The translations under genes were made by a program, and so were the position numbers. A stretch of 64,000 bases of DNA, taken from positions 3,234,501-3,298,500 of the forward strand of contig NC_011901.1 in the NCBI RefSeq assembly GCF_000021985.1. Direction: 5' to 3'. Origin of the DNA: Thioalkalivibrio sulfidiphilus HL-EbGr7. GTDB taxonomy: Bacteria > Pseudomonadota > Gammaproteobacteria > Ectothiorhodospirales > Ectothiorhodospiraceae. Positions 25,200 through 37,890 of this stretch are shown piece by piece. Position 1 is the first letter of the stretch, and each line of letters starts with the position of its first letter. Under the pieces are notes generated by a model. It saw only the letters and a program-made list of their open reading frames with translations, was not told where the DNA came from and made no database searches.

Positions 25200-26843
25200 C
25201 TAGTCACGGACCATGCGAAGACCGAGTTTTTCCATTCTGTAGCGCAACTGTCGGGTCGTCAGGTTGAGAAGCCTCGCGGCCCCCGCCTGGTTGCCACGGG
25301 TCTGTTCTAGGGCATTGCGGATGCGTTGCGCATCATCCTGGTGCACCCACTGGTAGGCCCGGGGCATGGCCCCGGTCAAGAATGCCTCGCCGCGCACGCC
25401 GCGTTCCTCTGCCATGCCGGCCTCCACGGGCCTGTCAGGACCCTGCTTGGGCAGCTTCACCGCACTCTGCTCCGCCAGGATGCGCGTCATCTGTTCCTGA
25501 TCGATCACCTCGTCCTCCACCATCAGCATGGCCCGTTCCAGCACGTTCTGTAGCTGGCGCACGTTACCCGGCCAGCTGTAGCGCTCGAGCACGTGCAGGG
25601 CGGCCGGATGCAGGGTGATGTTGCGCCGGTAGCGGTGATTGAGTTCATTGAGGAAGTGCAGGGCCAGCGGTCGTATGTCCTCGTGCCGGGTGCGCAGGGG
25701 CGGCAGGTACACGGGCACCACGTTGAGGCGATAGAAGAGATCGAGACGAAAATGCCCCGCATTGACATGCTCCTGCATGTTCACGTGGGTGGCCGTGATG
25801 AGCCTGAAGTTGACCGGCACGCCTCGGGTGGAGCCGATGGGATCCACCTGGCGCTCCTGGAGGACCCGGAGCAGCTTCGCCTGCAACTGCAGGGGCATGT
25901 CACCGATCTCGTCCAGGAACAGGGTGCCGCCATCGGCCAGCATGATCTTGCCTTTCTTGGCGCCGTTCGCGCCGGTGAAACTGCCCTTTTCGTAACCAAA
26001 CAGCTCCGCCTCCAGGAGGTCCGGCGGGATGGCCGCGCAGTTGATGCACACGAAGGGGTGCTCGCTGCGGTCACTCTGCTGGTGGATCATGCGGGCAAAC
26101 TTCTCCTTGCCGGTACCGGACTCGCCGAGCAGCATCACCGGCGCCTCGCTGTGGGCCACCTGCATGCACTGCTTGACGGCCTTCATGAGCGATTCACTGG
26201 AGCCGATGATGCCGTGGGAGAGGCTCTTCTGGAGCATGCCCTCCATGACGATGGAGTTCTTGAGACTCTGGTTTTCCTGCATCAGGTGCTCGGTCTGCTG
26301 GTTCAGGAACTGGCGAATGCGCATGACCTGACCGATGGCCGAGGCCGCCACCCGGAGCACCGCGATATCGGAATCGAAGGCGCGGTGACGGATGCCTTCC
26401 CGTTGCACCGACAGCACGCCGATGGGCGTTCCCGACTCCAGGATGGGCACCGCGATAAAGGCAATGGGTGAATGGCTCCCGCCGCTTCGCTCCGTGATGC
26501 GCTGCAGATAGAGCGGCTCCTGATCGATGTCGGTGACCAGGCCTATGGTACCCGTGCGCATCACGAAGCCGGTCACGCCCTCGTGGTAGCCCACGGAAAA
26601 GGCGCCCTGGGCGAGACGCGCATGGGTCAGCCCATAGGAATACTTCACCTCCAGCACCAGCCCTGAACTGTCGGGTGCCAGTACGCGACCACAGTTCAGC
26701 CCCAGCATCTGGGACAGCAATCTGAGAATGCTCTGCACGGTGCGCGGAGGATCCAGCGGCCGGTCCAGCAGCTTGGCGATCTCCTGGATCACCGAGAGTT
26801 GTTGCTTGATACCGTCCCCACCGGCAAGGGCAGTCGCTGTCAT
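25200..26843 (-). CDS. NifA-like sigma-54 activator with GAF domain
   Basis: Bacterial enhancer-binding protein, 547 aa from the ATG at 26843 (GGGGAG upstream; begins MTATALAGGDGIKQQLSVIQEIAKLLDRPLD). Domains: GAF sensor (~15-165), AAA+ sigma-54 contact domain (~217-445) with Walker A GESGTGKE (240-247), loop motif GSFTGA (287-292, Ser for the usual Ala) and Walker B GGTLFLDEIGDM, then a C-terminal Fis-type helix-turn-helix (NQAGAARLLNLTTRQLRYRMEKLGL). Because fmdA lies downstream and urtABCDE is divergent, it probably activates amide/urea use (inference). It is not nitrogenase NifA by context: no nif genes are present. Its own promoter region also has a sigma-54-like site. Confidence 0.88.
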   Translation of the reverse strand: MTATALAGGDGIKQQLSVIQEIAKLLDRPLDPPRTVQSILRLLSQMLGLNCGRVLAPDSSGLVLEVKYSYGLTHARLAQGAFSVGYHEGVTGFVMRTGTIGLVTDIDQEPLYLQRITERSGGSHSPIAFIAVPILESGTPIGVLSVQREGIRHRAFDSDIAVLRVAASAIGQVMRIRQFLNQQTEHLMQENQSLKNSIVMEGMLQKSLSHGIIGSSESLMKAVKQCMQVAHSEAPVMLLGESGTGKEKFARMIHQQSDRSEHPFVCINCAAIPPDLLEAELFGYEKGSFTGANGAKKGKIMLADGGTLFLDEIGDMPLQLQAKLLRVLQERQVDPIGSTRGVPVNFRLITATHVNMQEHVNAGHFRLDLFYRLNVVPVYLPPLRTRHEDIRPLALHFLNELNHRYRRNITLHPAALHVLERYSWPGNVRQLQNVLERAMLMVEDEVIDQEQMTRILAEQSAVKLPKQGPDRPVEAGMAEERGVRGEAFLTGAMPRAYQWVHQDDAQRIRNALEQTRGNQAGAARLLNLTTRQLRYRMEKLGLRMVRD

Positions 26844-26898
26844 GTCTCTCCCCGAATCGCGATTGATGCTGAATGACCGGATGGCCTTCCGGATTGTC

Positions 26899-26914
26899 AG
26901 CCAGAATCGTGCCA
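26899..26914 (-). promoter_or_regulatory. sigma-54-like promoter of the regulator gene
   Basis: Minus strand TGGCACGATTC-TGGCT, one mismatch to TGGCACG-N4-TTGCT, 55 bp upstream of the ATG. Suggests auto- or NtrC-control. Confidence 0.5.
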
Positions 26915-26954
26915 GCCCATTCCGGCATTCCTTGACAAAGACTGACACGGTTCA

Positions 26955-27002
26955 TGCGCCCAATGGGTGCCCGTCACACTTCATCTGCACCCGGATCGGG
27001 CA
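26955..27002 (+). promoter_or_regulatory. two NtrC-like boxes in the urtA/regulator divergent region
   Basis: TGCGCC-CAATG-GGTGCC (26955-26971) and TGCACC-CGGAT-CGGGCA (26986-27002), each matching TGCACC-N5-GGTGCA at 10 of 12 positions. They sit between the two oppositely oriented sigma-54 sites. Confidence 0.5.
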
Positions 27003-27091
27003 TGGCTTTCATCGGAGCGGTACGCGACACCTCATGCGCCGGTGAATCCTTTGACTGTTCCCACGCGGTTAAACGCGCATTCCACTGCCAT

Positions 27092-27107
27092 TGGCACATC
27101 CGTTGCA
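27092..27107 (+). promoter_or_regulatory. sigma-54 promoter of the urt operon
   Basis: TGGCAC-ATCCG-TTGCA, a perfect -24/-12 match, 75 bp before the urtA start. Confidence 0.8.
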
Positions 27108-27182
27108 TTCGGCTTAGGGCGAAGCGAAGACCATCCGTTTCCCCACAGGGATCCATGACCAACCGAACCGAGGTGTTTACCC

Positions 27183-28433
27183 ATGGCTGATATCAAGAAA
27201 CCATTTACCCGTCGCCAGATGCTCAAGACCATGATGGGCCTGCCGCTCGCCGCCGGCGGCGTGATGAGCGCGCCTGTGGCATTCGGCAAGCCTGCCACGT
27301 CCGCAATCAACACCACCGGCCTCGCCGTCACTGACGACACCGTGAAGGTGGGCATCCTGCACTCCCTCACCGGCACCATGGCCATCAGTGAGACCGGCTC
27401 CGTGGAAGCGGAGACCCTCGCCATCGAGCAGATCAATGCCATGGGCGGCATCCTGGGCCGCAAGATCGAGATCATCGTCGAGGACGGCGCCAGTGACTGG
27501 CCCACCTTCGCCCAGCGCGCCCGCAAGCTGCTGCGCCAGGACAAGGTGGCCTCGATCATGGGCTGCTGGACCTCCGCCTCCCGCAAGGCCGTGCTGCCGG
27601 TGCTGGAGCGCGAGAACGGCCTGCTCTACTACCCCACCTTCTACGAAGGCCTGGAACAGTCCCCCAACGTCATCTACACCGGCCAGGAGGCCACCCAGCA
27701 GATCCTCGCGAGCCTCGACTGGCTGGCCAAGGAGAAGGGTGCCAAGACCTTCTACCTGATCGGCTCCGACTACATCTGGCCGCGCACCTCCATGAAGATC
27801 GCCCGCATCCACATCGAGCAGAAGCTGGGCGGCACCGTGGTGGGCGAGGACTACGCGCCCCTGGGCCATACCTCGTTCGGTTCCAACATCAACCGCATCC
27901 GCCTGCGTCGTCCCGATGCCATCTTCGGCGCTGTGGTGGGTGGCAGTAACGTGGCCTTCTTCCGTCAGCTCAATTCCGCGGGCCTCAACGGCGGCAACAC
28001 CACCCTGCTGTCCCTGGCCACCACCGAGGACGAAGTGCTGGGCATCGGCGGCGAGAACGTGGAGGGCTTCTACTCCTCCATGAAGTACTTCCAGAGCCTG
28101 GACAACGAAAACAACATCGCCTTCGTGAAGGCCTTCAAGGAACGCTGGGGCAGCGACAGCGTGATCGGCGACGTGACCCAGGCCGCCTACCTCGGTCCCT
28201 GGCTGTGGAAGGACGCCGTGGAGCGGGCCGGCAGCTTCGACGTGGCCAAGGTCACCGCCGCCTCCCCGGGCATCGAGCTGACCACGGCGCCGGAAGGCTA
28301 CGTGAAGGTCCACGAGAATCACCACCTGTGGAGCAAGACTCGCATCGGCAAGTGGCGCCGCGACGGTCAGGCGGACGTGGTGTTCGAGTCGGATCTGATC
28401 GAGCCCAACCCGTTCCCCGAGGGTTACCAGTAA
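27183..28433 (+). CDS. urtA: urea/short-chain amide ABC transporter, substrate-binding protein
   Basis: Periplasmic type I binding protein (416 aa) of the UrtA/FmdD/AmiC family. The N-terminus is a Tat-type signal (FTRRQM at 8-13, then a hydrophobic stretch), as in many UrtA proteins. The mature part begins VKVGILHSLTGTMAISETG and has AIEQINAMGGILGRKIE, as in branched-chain-type amide binders. First gene of a five-gene transporter operon under a perfect sigma-54 promoter. Sequence alone does not separate urea from short-chain amides. The neighbouring amidase and formamidase favour amide plus urea uptake, as for Methylophilus FmdDEF. Confidence 0.92.
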   Translation: MADIKKPFTRRQMLKTMMGLPLAAGGVMSAPVAFGKPATSAINTTGLAVTDDTVKVGILHSLTGTMAISETGSVEAETLAIEQINAMGGILGRKIEIIVEDGASDWPTFAQRARKLLRQDKVASIMGCWTSASRKAVLPVLERENGLLYYPTFYEGLEQSPNVIYTGQEATQQILASLDWLAKEKGAKTFYLIGSDYIWPRTSMKIARIHIEQKLGGTVVGEDYAPLGHTSFGSNINRIRLRRPDAIFGAVVGGSNVAFFRQLNSAGLNGGNTTLLSLATTEDEVLGIGGENVEGFYSSMKYFQSLDNENNIAFVKAFKERWGSDSVIGDVTQAAYLGPWLWKDAVERAGSFDVAKVTAASPGIELTTAPEGYVKVHENHHLWSKTRIGKWRRDGQADVVFESDLIEPNPFPEGYQ

Positions 28434-28522
28434 CAGGCATAGGCGCGGGTGCCCAGGAAGATTGCAGGGCACCCGCCCTTACCCAAGGGCAACTCCTTCC
28501 ACATCCCTAAGGAATCACACAC

Positions 28523-29446
28523 ATGGGCGACTTCTCAGCACAGGACCTGATGGCCATTGCCGCCATGCAGGGGTTCGCCGGACTGAGCTTCTTCAGCGTG
28601 CTGCTGCTGATGGCCCTCGGTCTGGCCATCATTTACGGTCAGATGCGCGTCATCAACATGGCCCATGGCGAATTCATGGTCATCGGCGCCTACACCACCT
28701 ACATGATTTCAAGCCTGGTTGCGACCCACGCACCCTGGGCGATCGATTACTACATCTTCCTTGCCATCCCGCTGGCCTTCATTGCCGCCTTCCTGGTGGG
28801 GCTGTTCATCGAGGTGGTGATGATCCGTCATCTCTATCACCGCCCCCTGGACACGCTGCTGGCCACCTGGGGCCTGGCGCTGATCATGCAGCAGATCTTC
28901 CGCTCCACCTTCGGCGCGCGCGAAGTCAGTCCGCGACTGCCTGACTGGCTGCAGGGCTCCTGGCAGCCCACGCCCATGATCGACATTCCGATCAACGGCA
29001 TGAGCATCATGGTGCTCACCCTGTTCGTCACCATCGCGGTGTTCTGGTTCATGTTCAAGTCCCGCTGGGGCCTGCGGGTGCGCTGCACCATGGCCAGCCG
29101 CGAGATGAGCGGCGCGGTGGGCATCAACACCAAGTGGGTGGACCGCATCACCTTCGCCGTCGGATGCGGCATCGCCGGCATCGCCGGCGCGGCCTTCACC
29201 ACCATCTCCTCCACGGGCCCGACCAGCGGCACGCTCTACATCGTCGACACCTTCCTGGTGGTGGTCTTCGGTGGCGCGGCGAGCCTCCTCGGCACGGTGG
29301 CCTCGGCCTTCGTGATCGCCCAGGGCCAGTCCCTGCTGGAGTTCTTCCTGGGGGCCTCCATGGCCAAGGTATCCATCCTCCTGGCCGTCATCGTGATCCT
29401 GATGCTGCGTCCGGAAGGCCTGTTCGCGAGCAAGGTGCGCCGCTAA
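28523..29446 (+). CDS. urtB: urea/amide ABC transporter permease UrtB
   Basis: LivH-type inner-membrane permease, 307 aa, ~8 helices. Contains GLAIIYGQMRVINMAHGEFMVIGAYTTY near the N-terminus and a terminal ILMLRPEGLFASKVRR, both family hallmarks. Forms the channel with UrtC. This is the short (~300 aa) form without the periplasmic N-terminal extension found in cyanobacterial UrtB. Follows urtA by 89 bp and precedes urtC by 27 bp. Confidence 0.92.
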   Translation: MGDFSAQDLMAIAAMQGFAGLSFFSVLLLMALGLAIIYGQMRVINMAHGEFMVIGAYTTYMISSLVATHAPWAIDYYIFLAIPLAFIAAFLVGLFIEVVMIRHLYHRPLDTLLATWGLALIMQQIFRSTFGAREVSPRLPDWLQGSWQPTPMIDIPINGMSIMVLTLFVTIAVFWFMFKSRWGLRVRCTMASREMSGAVGINTKWVDRITFAVGCGIAGIAGAAFTTISSTGPTSGTLYIVDTFLVVVFGGAASLLGTVASAFVIAQGQSLLEFFLGASMAKVSILLAVIVILMLRPEGLFASKVRR

Positions 29447-29473
29447 GGCGCGCCCTCTCTGGAGACATTCGTC

Positions 29474-30622
29474 ATGACTAACGTACTGAGTCTGATTCTG
29501 GGCAAGCGGGGACTGGGCGGTGTGCTGATCATGGCCGCGCTGATCCTGGTGGTGCTGCCGACGCTCATGGACATCGACCAGCTGAACCTGGCCGGACGGT
29601 TCCTGGCCTTCGCCTTCGTCGCCGTGGGCCTGGTGCTGTCCTGGGGCTACGGTGGCGTGCTGAGCCTGGGCCAGGGCATCTTCTTCGGCATCGGCGGCTA
29701 CGCCATGGCCATGTTCCTGAAGCTCGAGGCCTCGGACCCGGAGAGCACCTCCATCCAGACCACCCCGGGCATCCCGGACTTCATGGACTGGAACCAGATC
29801 ACCTCGCTGCCCTGGTTCTGGGAGCCCTTCTACAGCCTCACCTTCACCATCATCGCCATCCTGGTACTGCCGGCCCTGTTCGCCTGGATCATCGGCACCG
29901 CCATGTTCAAGCGCCGGGTGAGCGGCGTGTACTTCGCCATCATCACCCAGGCCATCGTGGTGATCCTGACCATCCTGATCATCGGTCAGCAGGGTCTCAC
30001 CGGCGGCGTCAACGGCATCACCGACCTGCGCACCCTCAAGGGCTGGGACATCCGCACAGACGAGGCGCTGTTCATCCTCTACTACGTCAACGCGTTCCTG
30101 CTGATCGGCGCGGTGCTGCTGGGCATGTGGATCCTGTCCACCAAGTACGGCCGCATCCTCATCGCCATGCGTGACCGTGAGGACCGGGTGCGCTTCTCGG
30201 GCTACGACGTGGCCAACTTCAAGGTGTTCGTGTTCTGCGTCGCCGCCCTGTTGTCCGGTATCGGCGGGGCCATGTTCACCCTGCAGGTAGGCTTCATGTC
30301 CCCGTCCATCATCGGCATCGTACCCTCCATCGAGTTCGTGATCTTCGCCGCGGTGGGCGGACGACTCTCGCTCCTGGGTGCCGTGTACGGTGCGCTCATC
30401 GTCTCCTACCTGCGCACCACGGTGGCCGAGGCCTATCCGCAGCTCTGGCTGTTCGTCATCGGCGGCGTGTTCATCGCGGTGGTGATGTTCGCCCCCTACG
30501 GCCTGGCCGGCCTGTACAACAAGTACGTCAAGAAGCATATCGACGGTGTGCTGTCCCGGTTCGCCAAGCCGAAGACCGCACCCACCAAGGCATCCACTGA
30601 ATCCACGGAGGCAAGCCAGTGA
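29474..30622 (+). CDS. urtC: urea/amide ABC transporter permease UrtC
   Basis: LivM-type permease, 382 aa, ~9-10 helices. GGVLSLGQGIFFGIGGYAMAMFLKLEA, TGGVNGITDLRTLKGW and GRILIAMRDREDRVRFSGYDVANFK (the coupling helix that contacts the ATPases) are typical of UrtC. The stop overlaps the urtD GTG by 4 bp, so translation is probably coupled. The tail is Ala/Thr/Lys-rich and unconserved. Confidence 0.92.
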   Translation: MTNVLSLILGKRGLGGVLIMAALILVVLPTLMDIDQLNLAGRFLAFAFVAVGLVLSWGYGGVLSLGQGIFFGIGGYAMAMFLKLEASDPESTSIQTTPGIPDFMDWNQITSLPWFWEPFYSLTFTIIAILVLPALFAWIIGTAMFKRRVSGVYFAIITQAIVVILTILIIGQQGLTGGVNGITDLRTLKGWDIRTDEALFILYYVNAFLLIGAVLLGMWILSTKYGRILIAMRDREDRVRFSGYDVANFKVFVFCVAALLSGIGGAMFTLQVGFMSPSIIGIVPSIEFVIFAAVGGRLSLLGAVYGALIVSYLRTTVAEAYPQLWLFVIGGVFIAVVMFAPYGLAGLYNKYVKKHIDGVLSRFAKPKTAPTKASTESTEASQ

Positions 30623-31365
30623 GCACCAACACCGACTACCTGCTGGCGATCGAGGACCTGACCGTCTCCTTCGACGGATTCAAGGCGGTCTCCGACCTGA
30701 ACTTCTACGTGGACCACAAGGAACTGCGGGTGGTGATCGGCCCCAACGGCGCGGGCAAGACCACCCTGCTGGACCTGATCTGCGGCAAGACCAAGGCCAC
30801 CTCCGGGTCCATCAAGTTCAAGGGCCAGGAGCTGACCAAGCTGCCGGAACACCGCATCGTCTGGGCGGGGGTGGGGCGTAAATTCCAGACCCCCTCGATC
30901 TACGATGCCCTGACCGTTTGGGAAAACCTGGAGGTCTCCTACCCCCAGGGCAAGCACGTGCTCGGTGCCCTGTTCTTCAAGCGCACCGCCGAGGTGAAAC
31001 GCAAGATCGAGGAAGTGGCGGAGTCCATCTTTCTCACCGATCTGCTGGACACCGAGGCAGGCCTGCTGAGTCACGGCCAGAAGCAGTGGCTTGAGATCGG
31101 CATGCTGCTGATCCAGGACCCTGAACTGCTGATGCTCGACGAACCCGTGGCCGGCATGAGCGTGCGCGAACGCGAACAGACCGCCGAACTGCTCAACCGC
31201 ATCGCCAAGGGCCGCTCGGTGATCGTGATCGAGCACGACATGAAATTCGTCGAGGCCATCGCCCACAAGGTCACCGTGCTGCACCAGGGCAAGATCCTGG
31301 CCGAGGGTGATATGAAGACCGTACAGAATGACCCGCGCGTGATCGAGGTCTACCTGGGCCACTGA
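30619..31365 (+). CDS. urtD: urea/amide ABC transporter ATP-binding protein UrtD
   Basis: LivG-type ATPase (248 aa). Walker A GPNGAGKTTLLDL, Q-loop GRKFQTPSIYDALTVWENLEV, signature-like LSHGQKQWLEIGML, Walker B LLMLDEPVAGM and the switch His in VIEHDMKFVEA are present. GTG start overlaps urtC by 4 bp with GGAGGC upstream. Pairs with UrtE. Confidence 0.94.
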   Translation: MSTNTDYLLAIEDLTVSFDGFKAVSDLNFYVDHKELRVVIGPNGAGKTTLLDLICGKTKATSGSIKFKGQELTKLPEHRIVWAGVGRKFQTPSIYDALTVWENLEVSYPQGKHVLGALFFKRTAEVKRKIEEVAESIFLTDLLDTEAGLLSHGQKQWLEIGMLLIQDPELLMLDEPVAGMSVREREQTAELLNRIAKGRSVIVIEHDMKFVEAIAHKVTVLHQGKILAEGDMKTVQNDPRVIEVYLGH

Positions 31366-31390
31366 GACCGAACTCCAAGAGGACAACCAC

Positions 31391-32080
31391 ATGTTGCAAG
31401 TATCCGGTTTGCGCGTGGCCTACGGACAGAGCGAGGTCATCCATGGCCTCGACATCCAGGCGGCCCGCAACGAAACCCTGGCCATCATGGGACGCAACGG
31501 CATGGGCAAGACCACCCTGTTCAAGTCCCTGATCGGCATCCTTCAGGCCAACGACGGCTCCATCAAGGTGGACGGCGCCGAGGTGGTCAAGATGCCGAGC
31601 CACAAGCGCGTGGCCTCGGGCCTGGCCTTCGTGCCCCAGGGTCGCATGATCTTCCCCAACCTCACGGTGACCGAGAACATCGAGTCCGGCCTGGAGACGG
31701 TGAAGAACAAGCGCATCCCCGACGAGATCTATGCCCTGTTTCCGGTGCTGCACGAGATGCGCCACCGCAAGGGCGGCAACCTCTCCGGTGGCCAGCAGCA
31801 GCAGCTGGCCATCGCCCGGGCCCTGGTCTCCAACCCCAAGGTCCTGCTCCTGGATGAGCCCACCGAGGGCATCCAGCCCTCGGTGATCAAGGAGATCGCA
31901 AAGACGCTGAACGAGATCCGCAAGATGCGCGAGATCACCATCATCGTCTCCGAGCAGATCCTGAGCTTCACCATGGAGATCGCCGACCGGCTGCTGGTCA
32001 TCGAGTCCGGGAAGATCGTCCACGAGGTGGCCCGGGAGAACTGCGACGAGGCCATGATCAGCCGTTACCTGTCGGTCTAA
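31391..32080 (+). CDS. urtE: urea/amide ABC transporter ATP-binding protein UrtE
   Basis: LivF-type ATPase (229 aa). Walker A GRNGMGKTTLFKSLIG, Q-loop FVPQGRMIFPNLTVTENIESG, signature LSGGQQQQLAIARAL, Walker B VLLLDEPTEGIQPSV. Last transporter gene. An inverted repeat between it and amiE could attenuate read-through. Confidence 0.94.
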   Translation: MLQVSGLRVAYGQSEVIHGLDIQAARNETLAIMGRNGMGKTTLFKSLIGILQANDGSIKVDGAEVVKMPSHKRVASGLAFVPQGRMIFPNLTVTENIESGLETVKNKRIPDEIYALFPVLHEMRHRKGGNLSGGQQQQLAIARALVSNPKVLLLDEPTEGIQPSVIKEIAKTLNEIRKMREITIIVSEQILSFTMEIADRLLVIESGKIVHEVARENCDEAMISRYLSV

Positions 32081-32094
32081 ACGATGTCGAAGGA

Positions 32095-32185
32095 TTTGCC
32101 GCAGAGACGCTGAGACGCAGAGGCATCAGACCTTGAAGCTTTTCTTCTGATTTATTGCTCTGCGTCCCTGCGTCTCTGCGGCAAA
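32095..32185. repeat. GCCGCAGAGACGC-type inverted repeat between urtE and amiE
   Basis: Arms 32095-32122 and 32158-32185 are complementary at 26 of 28 positions with a 35-nt loop. Same family as the arms at 38707-38862. Confidence 0.85.
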
Positions 32186-32244
32186 AGGCCTTTGAATCAT
32201 CCCGATCGGCTTCACATTCATACAAGACATGAGGAGTAACCCAC

Positions 32245-33288
32245 ATGCGTCACGGTGACATTTCTTCCAGCAAGGATTGCGTCGGCGTCGCGGTCGTCAA
32301 CTACAAGATGCCGCGCCTGCACACCCGCGCAGAAGTGCTGGACAACGCACGCAAGATCGCCGACATGATCGTAGGCATGAAACAGGGCCTGCCCGGCATG
32401 GACCTGGTGATCTTCCCCGAGTACAGCACCCACGGCATCATGTACGACGCCAAGGAGATGTACGACACCGCCTCCACCATCCCCGGCGACGAGACCGAGA
32501 TCTTTGCCGACGCCTGCCGGCGCGCCAAGACCTGGGGCGTATTCTCCCTGACCGGAGAGCAGCACGAGGATCACCCCAACAAGGCCCCTTACAACACCCT
32601 GATCCTGATGAACGACAAGGGTGAGATCGTGCAGAAGTACCGCAAGATCATGCCCTGGTGCCCGGTGGAAGGCTGGTACCCTGGCGACTGCACCTACGTC
32701 TCCGAAGGCCCCAAGGGTCTGAAGATCAGCCTGATCATCTGCGACGACGGCAACTACCCGGAGATCTGGCGCGACTGCACCATGCGCGGCGCCGAACTGG
32801 TGGTGCGCTGCCAGGGCTACATGTACCCCTCCAAGGACCAGCAGGTGATCGTCTCCAAGGCCATGGCCTGGATGAACAACACCTACGTGGCCGTGGCCAA
32901 CGCCACCGGCTTTGACGGCGTGTATTCCTATTTCGGCCACTCCGCCATCATCGGCTTCGACGGCCGCACCCTGGGCGAATGCGGCGAGGAGGACTACGGC
33001 ATCCAATACGCGGAACTGTCCGTGTCCCAGATCCGGGATTTCCGCAAGAACGCCCAGTCCCAGAACCACCTGTTCAAGCTGCTGCACCGGGGCTACACCG
33101 GCAAGATCAACTCCGGCGAGGGCGACCAGGGCGTGGCGGAATGCCCCTACGAGTTCTACCGCACCTGGATCACCTCACCGGACGCCGCCAAGGAACAGGT
33201 GGAGGCCATCACCCGCAAGACCGTCGGCACTGCCGAATGCCCCATCGAGGGCATCCCCAACGAGGAAACGCCCAGCGGGCACCGTTAA
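32245..33288 (+). CDS. amiE: aliphatic amidase
   Basis: Nitrilase-superfamily aliphatic amidase, hydrolysing short-chain amides such as acetamide to acid plus ammonium in the cytoplasm. 347 aa, beginning [21 protein letters not shown] like Pseudomonas AmiE. Catalytic triad E59 (FPEYS), K134 (YRKI) and C166 (LIICDDG) is at exactly the AmiE positions. The related formamidase AmiF is less likely given length and N-terminus. GAGGAG lies 8 nt before the ATG. Downstream of the urt/fmd-type transporter that would deliver its substrates. Confidence 0.95.
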   Translation: MRHGDISSSKDCVGVAVVNYKMPRLHTRAEVLDNARKIADMIVGMKQGLPGMDLVIFPEYSTHGIMYDAKEMYDTASTIPGDETEIFADACRRAKTWGVFSLTGEQHEDHPNKAPYNTLILMNDKGEIVQKYRKIMPWCPVEGWYPGDCTYVSEGPKGLKISLIICDDGNYPEIWRDCTMRGAELVVRCQGYMYPSKDQQVIVSKAMAWMNNTYVAVANATGFDGVYSYFGHSAIIGFDGRTLGECGEEDYGIQYAELSVSQIRDFRKNAQSQNHLFKLLHRGYTGKINSGEGDQGVAECPYEFYRTWITSPDAAKEQVEAITRKTVGTAECPIEGIPNEETPSGHR

Positions 33289-33296
33289 GTAGGGCG

Positions 33297-33372
33297 AGGT
33301 TTCAGGCGTGAGGTGTCTGGTGAGCCAACTGTTTCGCTCATCACCCCTCACGCCTGTCGCCTCACCCCTCAC
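33297..33372. repeat. GGCGTGAGG-type imperfect inverted repeat
   Basis: GGCGTGAGGTGTCTGGTGAGC (33305-33325) faces GCTCATCACCCCTCACGCC (33336-33354), with further GAGG/CCTC matches outside. Occupies the amiE-VWA gap. Confidence 0.6.
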
Positions 33373-33395
33373 CGTCCGGGCCCGTGAACTGAACG

Positions 33396-35826
<2,431 letters not shown>

Positions 35827-35865
35827 ATAACACCAAGCTGACAACCGTTAGCGGAGGACGCACAA

Positions 35866-37110
<1,245 letters not shown>

Positions 37111-37148
37111 CTCCCCCGGCCAACTCTCACACAAGTTGGTTAACCTTG

Positions 37149-37176
37149 ACGGGCGCTTCGGCGCCCGTTTTTTTTT
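37149..37176 (+). terminator. intrinsic terminator of glnK-amtB
   Basis: ACGGGCGC-TTCG-GCGCCCGT stem with a run of nine T. Confidence 0.95.
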
Positions 37177-37266
37177 GCGCAGGCGAACAGGGCTTGAGTA
37201 CAAGAGAAAAAGAAAACTGCCCCGTGTGCGGTATGATGCGCGCACTGGCAATCAACGAGACCGAAC

Positions 37267-37890
37267 TTGGACAACCTGCCCGCTTCCCAGACCGTGCTCG
37301 AGGTCCGCGGCCTGCGCACCGCCCACGTGGGCCCGGTGGACTTCCGCTTGCTGGCCGGCGAGATCTGCCGGCTCTCCGGCGAATCCGGCGCCGGCAAGAC
37401 CCTGCTGCTGCGCGCCCTGGCCGATCTCGATCCCAATGAAGGCGAGGTGATCCTGGACGGCATCGAGCGCGCCCGCATCGCGCCCACCGACTGGCGCCGC
37501 CAGGTGGCCTACCTGGCGGCCGAACCCCTGTGGTGGGAGGAACGAGTGGGCCTGCATTTCAGCACGGACTGCGACGACAGCCGGCTCAAGGCCCTGGGCT
37601 TCGAGCCGGAGGTGCGCAACTGGGAGGTGGAGCGGCTCTCCAGCGGCGAGCGCCAGCGCCTGGCGCTGATCCGACTGCTGGAGAACCGGCCCCGGGTGCT
37701 GCTGCTGGACGAACCCACCGCCAATCTAGACCCCGCCAACAGCCGCAAGGTGGAGCGCATGGTGCGCGAGTACGTCTCCGACCACGGTGCCTGCGCCCTG
37801 TGGGTCAGCCACGACCCGATCCAGCGCCAGCGTCTGGGCGGGCGCTCCCTGGTCATGGAGGCGGGCCGCATGCGGGAAGATACGCCATGA
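37267..37890 (+). CDS. fetA: FetA/YbbL-like ABC transporter ATPase
   Basis: ATP-binding subunit (207 aa) of a FetAB-type exporter, linked to iron homeostasis and oxidative-stress resistance in E. coli. Walker A GESGAGKTLLLRA, Q-loop VAYLAAEPLWWEE, signature LSSGERQRLALIRLL, Walker B VLLLDEPTANLD. The only suitable start is TTG at 37267, preceded by GAGACCGAAC; a weak start is likely. Overlaps fetB by 4 bp. Confidence 0.85.
   Translation: MDNLPASQTVLEVRGLRTAHVGPVDFRLLAGEICRLSGESGAGKTLLLRALADLDPNEGEVILDGIERARIAPTDWRRQVAYLAAEPLWWEERVGLHFSTDCDDSRLKALGFEPEVRNWEVERLSSGERQRLALIRLLENRPRVLLLDEPTANLDPANSRKVERMVREYVSDHGACALWVSHDPIQRQRLGGRSLVMEAGRMREDTP

Noticed and set aside
25200-26843. nifA of a nitrogen-fixation cluster
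   Set aside because: No nif genes; neighbours are amide and urea genes, and the GSFTGA loop differs.
28709-30538. 609-aa minus-strand frame opposite urtB-urtC
   Set aside because: His/Glu/Asp-rich antisense translation of membrane-protein codons; not a real protein.
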